A DNA stretch of 30,388 bases from a virus: positions 1-30,388 of IMG/VR virus record IMGVR_UViG_3300031654_000214; one strand, written 5' to 3'. This document shows, one piece after another, positions 28,131 through 30,388 of the stretch. The notes beneath the pieces were generated by a model. It had not been told where the DNA came from. It saw nothing but the letters and a program-made list of their open reading frames with translations, and did no database searches. A program made the translations under genes and the position numbers. Positions within the stretch are counted from its first letter, which is position 1. Each line of letters starts with the position of its first letter.

Positions 28131-28562
28131 TCATCGCTTTTCATTGTACCACGAAGGCGGTTTCGGCTCCGGTAGAAAATGGCCCAGCAGCACCGCAAGC
28201 CGAACCCAGTCGGTGTTCTCCTGGTCGGTCCGCTGCTTGGCCCACAGGGCGGCCGGGAGCATCACGCTCCAGCTCTCATCGTGGCAGCCGCACTCGAATG
28301 CTCCCCCGACTCGCAGCAGGTTCGCCTCCTCGTCGCTCCTGCCTGCCCCTCCGATGATGTGATGCACCTCCCCGTCTCTTGTCAACGGCAGCGACAGGCC
28401 GCATACCTGACACCTCAGCCAGTTGTAGCGGTAGGACTCAACGGTCCGCGGGCATCGCACGATCCTCGCCCGCGGGAAGTCCGCCGCACATTCGGGCAGC
28501 AGCGATCGGTAATCGCGGAACCGCACGCCGAGGCCGTCGATCAGGTCATCTCCCTCAGCCAC
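28131..28562 (-). CDS. HNH-like nuclease-fold protein
   Basis: The start GTG 28562 overlaps the preceding gene by 22 bases. The 143-residue protein has CQVCGLSL, then DGEVHHIIGGAGRSDEEANL and CGCHDES: a CxxC pair, the HH of the beta-beta-alpha-metal fold and a closing Cys-His, an HNH layout. It may cut or nick DNA, as many phage HNH proteins do near packaging or as homing enzymes. Residue roles are inferred from the motif order. Confidence 0.62.
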   Translation of the reverse strand: MAEGDDLIDGLGVRFRDYRSLLPECAADFPRARIVRCPRTVESYRYNWLRCQVCGLSLPLTRDGEVHHIIGGAGRSDEEANLLRVGGAFECGCHDESWSVMLPAALWAKQRTDQENTDWVRLAVLLGHFLPEPKPPSWYNEKR

Positions 28563-28999
28563 TTGATTTTGTCCTTGGATTCCGTGAACAGCCGTCCATA
28601 CTCAGCCAGCTCCCTCGCCGAGATCCCGACAATTTGACACATGCGCATGATCGTGAGGAGCGTCAGCCTGACCCCTTCTAAGTCGAGCGGCTTCCCTAGG
28701 TTGTCGCGCAAATTGAGGAGCATTACCGTCGGGGCCGCCGTCCCCAGCAGCCTGGCCCGGTCAGAATCCGCCAGCCGCCCGCTGAGTAACTCGCCGCAAT
28801 AGTAGCACTCGTTATCCCCCGCGTCCAGGAGGATGTAGTTGCCGCAGCTCGGGCAGCGGGCGAGCCGCGTGTCGTCCAGCGGTTTCTCCGCCGCGAGCCT
28901 ATCGATCTCCCCCAGCAATGCACGGAGGTGGTCCATGGCCGGAATGTATATCGAGCGGCCCTCGACTATCTCGCGGGCCTGTTGGATTAAGTCGTGCAT
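28541..28999 (-). CDS. Zinc-ribbon protein (152 residues)
   Basis: ATG 28999 follows GGAG by 9 bases. An N-terminal helix (HDLIQQAREIVEGRS) leads to a four-Cys ribbon, CPSCGNY and CYYCGEL, and a long helical C-terminal half (MLLNLRDNLGKPLDLEGVRL). The ribbon could bind DNA or a partner. No family. Confidence 0.62.
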   Translation of the reverse strand: MHDLIQQAREIVEGRSIYIPAMDHLRALLGEIDRLAAEKPLDDTRLARCPSCGNYILLDAGDNECYYCGELLSGRLADSDRARLLGTAAPTVMLLNLRDNLGKPLDLEGVRLTLLTIMRMCQIVGISARELAEYGRLFTESKDKIKWLREMT

Positions 29000-29256
29000 G
29001 ACGTGGGTCTCCAATTAGTTAACAGCCAGTCGTGTTCCGCCGCCAGGGCGTCCTGGCGGCGACGGTAGCTTCCCAGCATGGGCCCGCCGACGGGCGAGAG
29101 ATCCGCCCTCCAGCCCGTGCCATCCCACTCGACGTGCGAGGCGCGCTCGACGCGGCACTCGCCCAGCTCGGCCAGCTCAGCCAGGGCGTCGTCCCAGATG
29201 GCAGACACCCGGCCGGATGGGTCGATCATCAGCTCGATGGTCTCAGTGCTTGACAC
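28987..29256 (-). CDS. Small unknown protein (89 residues)
   Basis: Starts at GTG 29256, overlapping the DUF2997-like gene by 14 bases. It opens with TIELMIDPSGRVSAIWDD, recalling the strand-turn-strand start of its neighbour, and continues with a beta-rich middle (HVEWDGTGWRADLSPVGG) and a helical end (RRRQDALAAEHDWLL). The pair may be related small proteins. It overlaps the zinc-ribbon gene by 13 bases. Confidence 0.58.
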   Translation of the reverse strand: MSSTETIELMIDPSGRVSAIWDDALAELAELGECRVERASHVEWDGTGWRADLSPVGGPMLGSYRRRQDALAAEHDWLLTNWRPTSCTT

Positions 29257-29425
29257 GGGTCAGCTCCGACCGCTGATGGTACTCGGCCGTCAGCCGGTCC
29301 GATCGGACCTCGCCGAGGGCTTTTTCTAGATCCGCCGTAGCCTCGCGGCAGGCTGGCCCGGGGACGCCCTCTACGTGGATCTGTGGCTGGCCCGACGTGT
29401 CGATGGTGATCGTTACCTTCTGCAT
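29243..29425 (-). CDS. DUF2997-like small protein
   Basis: ATG 29425 follows GAGGAGGCG. The 60-residue product (MQKVTITIDTSGQPQIHVEG, then GPACREATADLEKALGEV) fits DUF2997: a beta hairpin, a G-x-x-C motif before a helix, and a closing EYH. In bacteria DUF2997 genes are found beside DUF1257 and a MoxR-type AAA+ ATPase. A DUF1257-like gene lies 0.7 kb away here; the ATPase would be outside the window, if present. Function not established. Confidence 0.62.
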   Translation of the reverse strand: MQKVTITIDTSGQPQIHVEGVPGPACREATADLEKALGEVRSDRLTAEYHQRSELTRVKH

Positions 29426-29709
29426 GATTCCGCCTCCTCTCGCCGTTTGCGGCACTCAGCCAGGTGGGCGTCGACCTTCGCCTCGCTGCCCCAGACGCCC
29501 ATCGGCAGGGCATCCAGCACTGCGGCCCAGCCAAACAGGGCGTGCTGGTTATTGTCGTCTGCGCGGCAGGCGGCCCGGTGCAGGTCGTTCTCTAGCACCG
29601 CCCGCAGGAAGTCGCCGGGCGGCCGACCCTCGAACAGGTAGGCCAACAAAGGTTCCCGCCCGTATTCCGGCACGCGGGCCAATGCTCTATCGAGACAAGC
29701 ACGGTCCAT
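29413..29709 (-). CDS. Small unknown protein (98 residues)
   Basis: ATG 29709 follows GGAG by 9 bases. The protein (MDRACLDRALARVPEYGREP, LLAYLFEGRPPGDFLRAVLE) is mostly helical and ends with a Lys/Arg/Glu-rich tail. It overlaps the start of the DUF2997-like gene. No family recognised. Confidence 0.6.
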   Translation of the reverse strand: MDRACLDRALARVPEYGREPLLAYLFEGRPPGDFLRAVLENDLHRAACRADDNNQHALFGWAAVLDALPMGVWGSEAKVDAHLAECRKRREEAESCRR

Positions 29710-29806
29710 GGTATCAGTCTCCTGTTAAGTGGTTTTTAGCGGCCGCTCAATCAATGTCCTTGCGAACTGGCACACCATAAGGGTAACGGCCTTCTTTCTG
29801 CTGCCA

Positions 29807-30082
29807 CTATGAAGCATAAGGCACATCTTTGAAAAGGGGGAACAGTGCTCTTGCCGCAGCCTCTGGTATCTGGCAGCCAGTGTCCCAAACCTCCTGCCAT
29901 TCTTGATCGTGATTCCTTCCTGGAACCGCATCACAATACGCCTTCCAGGTACCCTCGAGCCGGGTGCCGGCGACAGCTAGAACGCGACTGCCCAGAGCAT
30001 GCCACCTAATAGTCGGTCGCCATGCCACACAGGCGACCTGATCTCCCTGATCTGGGAAAGCAAACTCCCCGATGATTGTCAT
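29807..30082 (-). CDS. Small unknown protein (91 residues)
   Basis: ATG 30082 follows AAAGGAA by 8 bases and is preferred over ATG 30136. The product (MTIIGEFAFPDQGDQVACVA) is beta-rich with a tryptophan/charged middle (EGTWKAYCDAVPGRNHD). It lies between the DUF1257-like and DUF2997-like genes. No family. Confidence 0.58.
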   Translation of the reverse strand: MTIIGEFAFPDQGDQVACVAWRPTIRWHALGSRVLAVAGTRLEGTWKAYCDAVPGRNHDQEWQEVWDTGCQIPEAAARALFPLFKDVPYAS

Positions 30083-30104
30083 CGCTTCGGTTCCTTTCTG
30101 TTGC

Positions 30105-30388
30105 TTATCTTGTGTAGACGAGGCGAAGTTGCCCATCGTCCTGCTTCTTCTCGGCGACCCTCCAGCCGGCCCGCCGCATCACCTTCTTGCTCCGCTCGGC
30201 GGCGTACCGCTGCTTGAGCAGACCGAGGCCGGGGCCGCACTTCGCATGCAGGCCTTTGCCCTCGCTGAAGTTGTCGTAGACCAGTCGGTAGCGGCCCGGC
30301 TGGCCCGGCGCCTGGTAGACGCCGACCTCGTATTGGGCTCCGGGGACACGGATCACGCCCGCGTCGGACGTGCCGTATCTCTTGACCG
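30105..30388 (-). CDS. DUF1257/Ycf35-like protein, 5' end beyond the window
   Basis: The frame is open to the right edge. The visible 94 codons read VKRYGTSDAGVIRVPGAQYE, then GRYRLVYDNF, LGLLKQRYAAERSKKVMRRA and DDGQLRLVYTR. The sequence G-Q-Y-E-x-G-V followed by L-x-Q-R-Y-A, a helix with A-G-W and closing dG-x-x-RLV matches the C-terminal two thirds of DUF1257. Such proteins pair with DUF2997. The rest of the protein, perhaps 20-40 residues, lies outside. Confidence 0.62.
   Translation of the reverse strand, partial: VKRYGTSDAGVIRVPGAQYEVGVYQAPGQPGRYRLVYDNFSEGKGLHAKCGPGLGLLKQRYAAERSKKVMRRAGWRVAEKKQDDGQLRLVYTR

Noticed and set aside
29725-29934. 69-residue minus-strand frame overlapping the gene at 29807
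   Set aside because: Most of it overlaps a better gene; the last 30 codons from an internal ATG look plausible but have no ribosome binding site.

Overview
The window is a GC-rich piece of a tailed-phage genome. It carries terminase, portal, capsid protease and HK97-fold capsid genes in one block, many small overlapping genes, and almost no non-coding space. I see no integrase, rRNA or clear host housekeeping gene, so lytic phage and prophage fragment cannot be told apart. Small proteins with twin-arginine export signals and a DUF1257/DUF2997 pair hint at a Planctomycetota-like or similar host; that is inference. Every gene but one reads on the minus strand, so the layout below runs right to left, in the direction of transcription.

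Right arm (30388 to 26203): a DUF1257/Ycf35-like protein cut by the edge, a DUF2997-like protein, an HNH-type protein, a zinc-ribbon protein, a protein resembling tail-completion/virion-morphogenesis proteins, and several small unknowns. A gene-poor gap of about 550 bp (25657-26202) follows, with a plus-strand promoter, a probable small RNA and a minus-strand terminator. Replication/modification block (25656 to 19983): an ExoX-C-like protein, an adenine methyltransferase coupled to a PD-(D/E)XK nuclease, small membrane and zinc proteins, four small genes separated by four structured spacers that share their end sequences (E1-E4), and a zinc-finger/TOPRIM primase-like protein. Packaging and head block (19931 to 5588): small and large terminase, a Gp37/Gp68 (DUF5131) protein with a frameshift, a portal protein fused to a Mu-F-type head protein, a maturation protease with an AAA+ ATPase inside it, and the major capsid protein closed by a strong terminator. 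Left arm (5485 to 1): a CgeB-like glycosyltransferase, small exported or membrane proteins, a GH43-like beta-propeller and a beta-helix protein open at the edge. This arm looks like a host-surface or adsorption set.

The most striking locus is the end of the portal/Mu-F gene. A 291-residue intein interrupts the conserved ERCNCRC motif. The complementary strand of the same DNA encodes a complete 264-residue EDxHD/Vsr-like homing endonuclease with its own promoter and ribosome binding site, in exact codon register with the intein. Splicing element and nuclease therefore share nearly every base of one mobile unit. Second are the protease-AAA+ fusion and the repeated structured spacers E1-E4.
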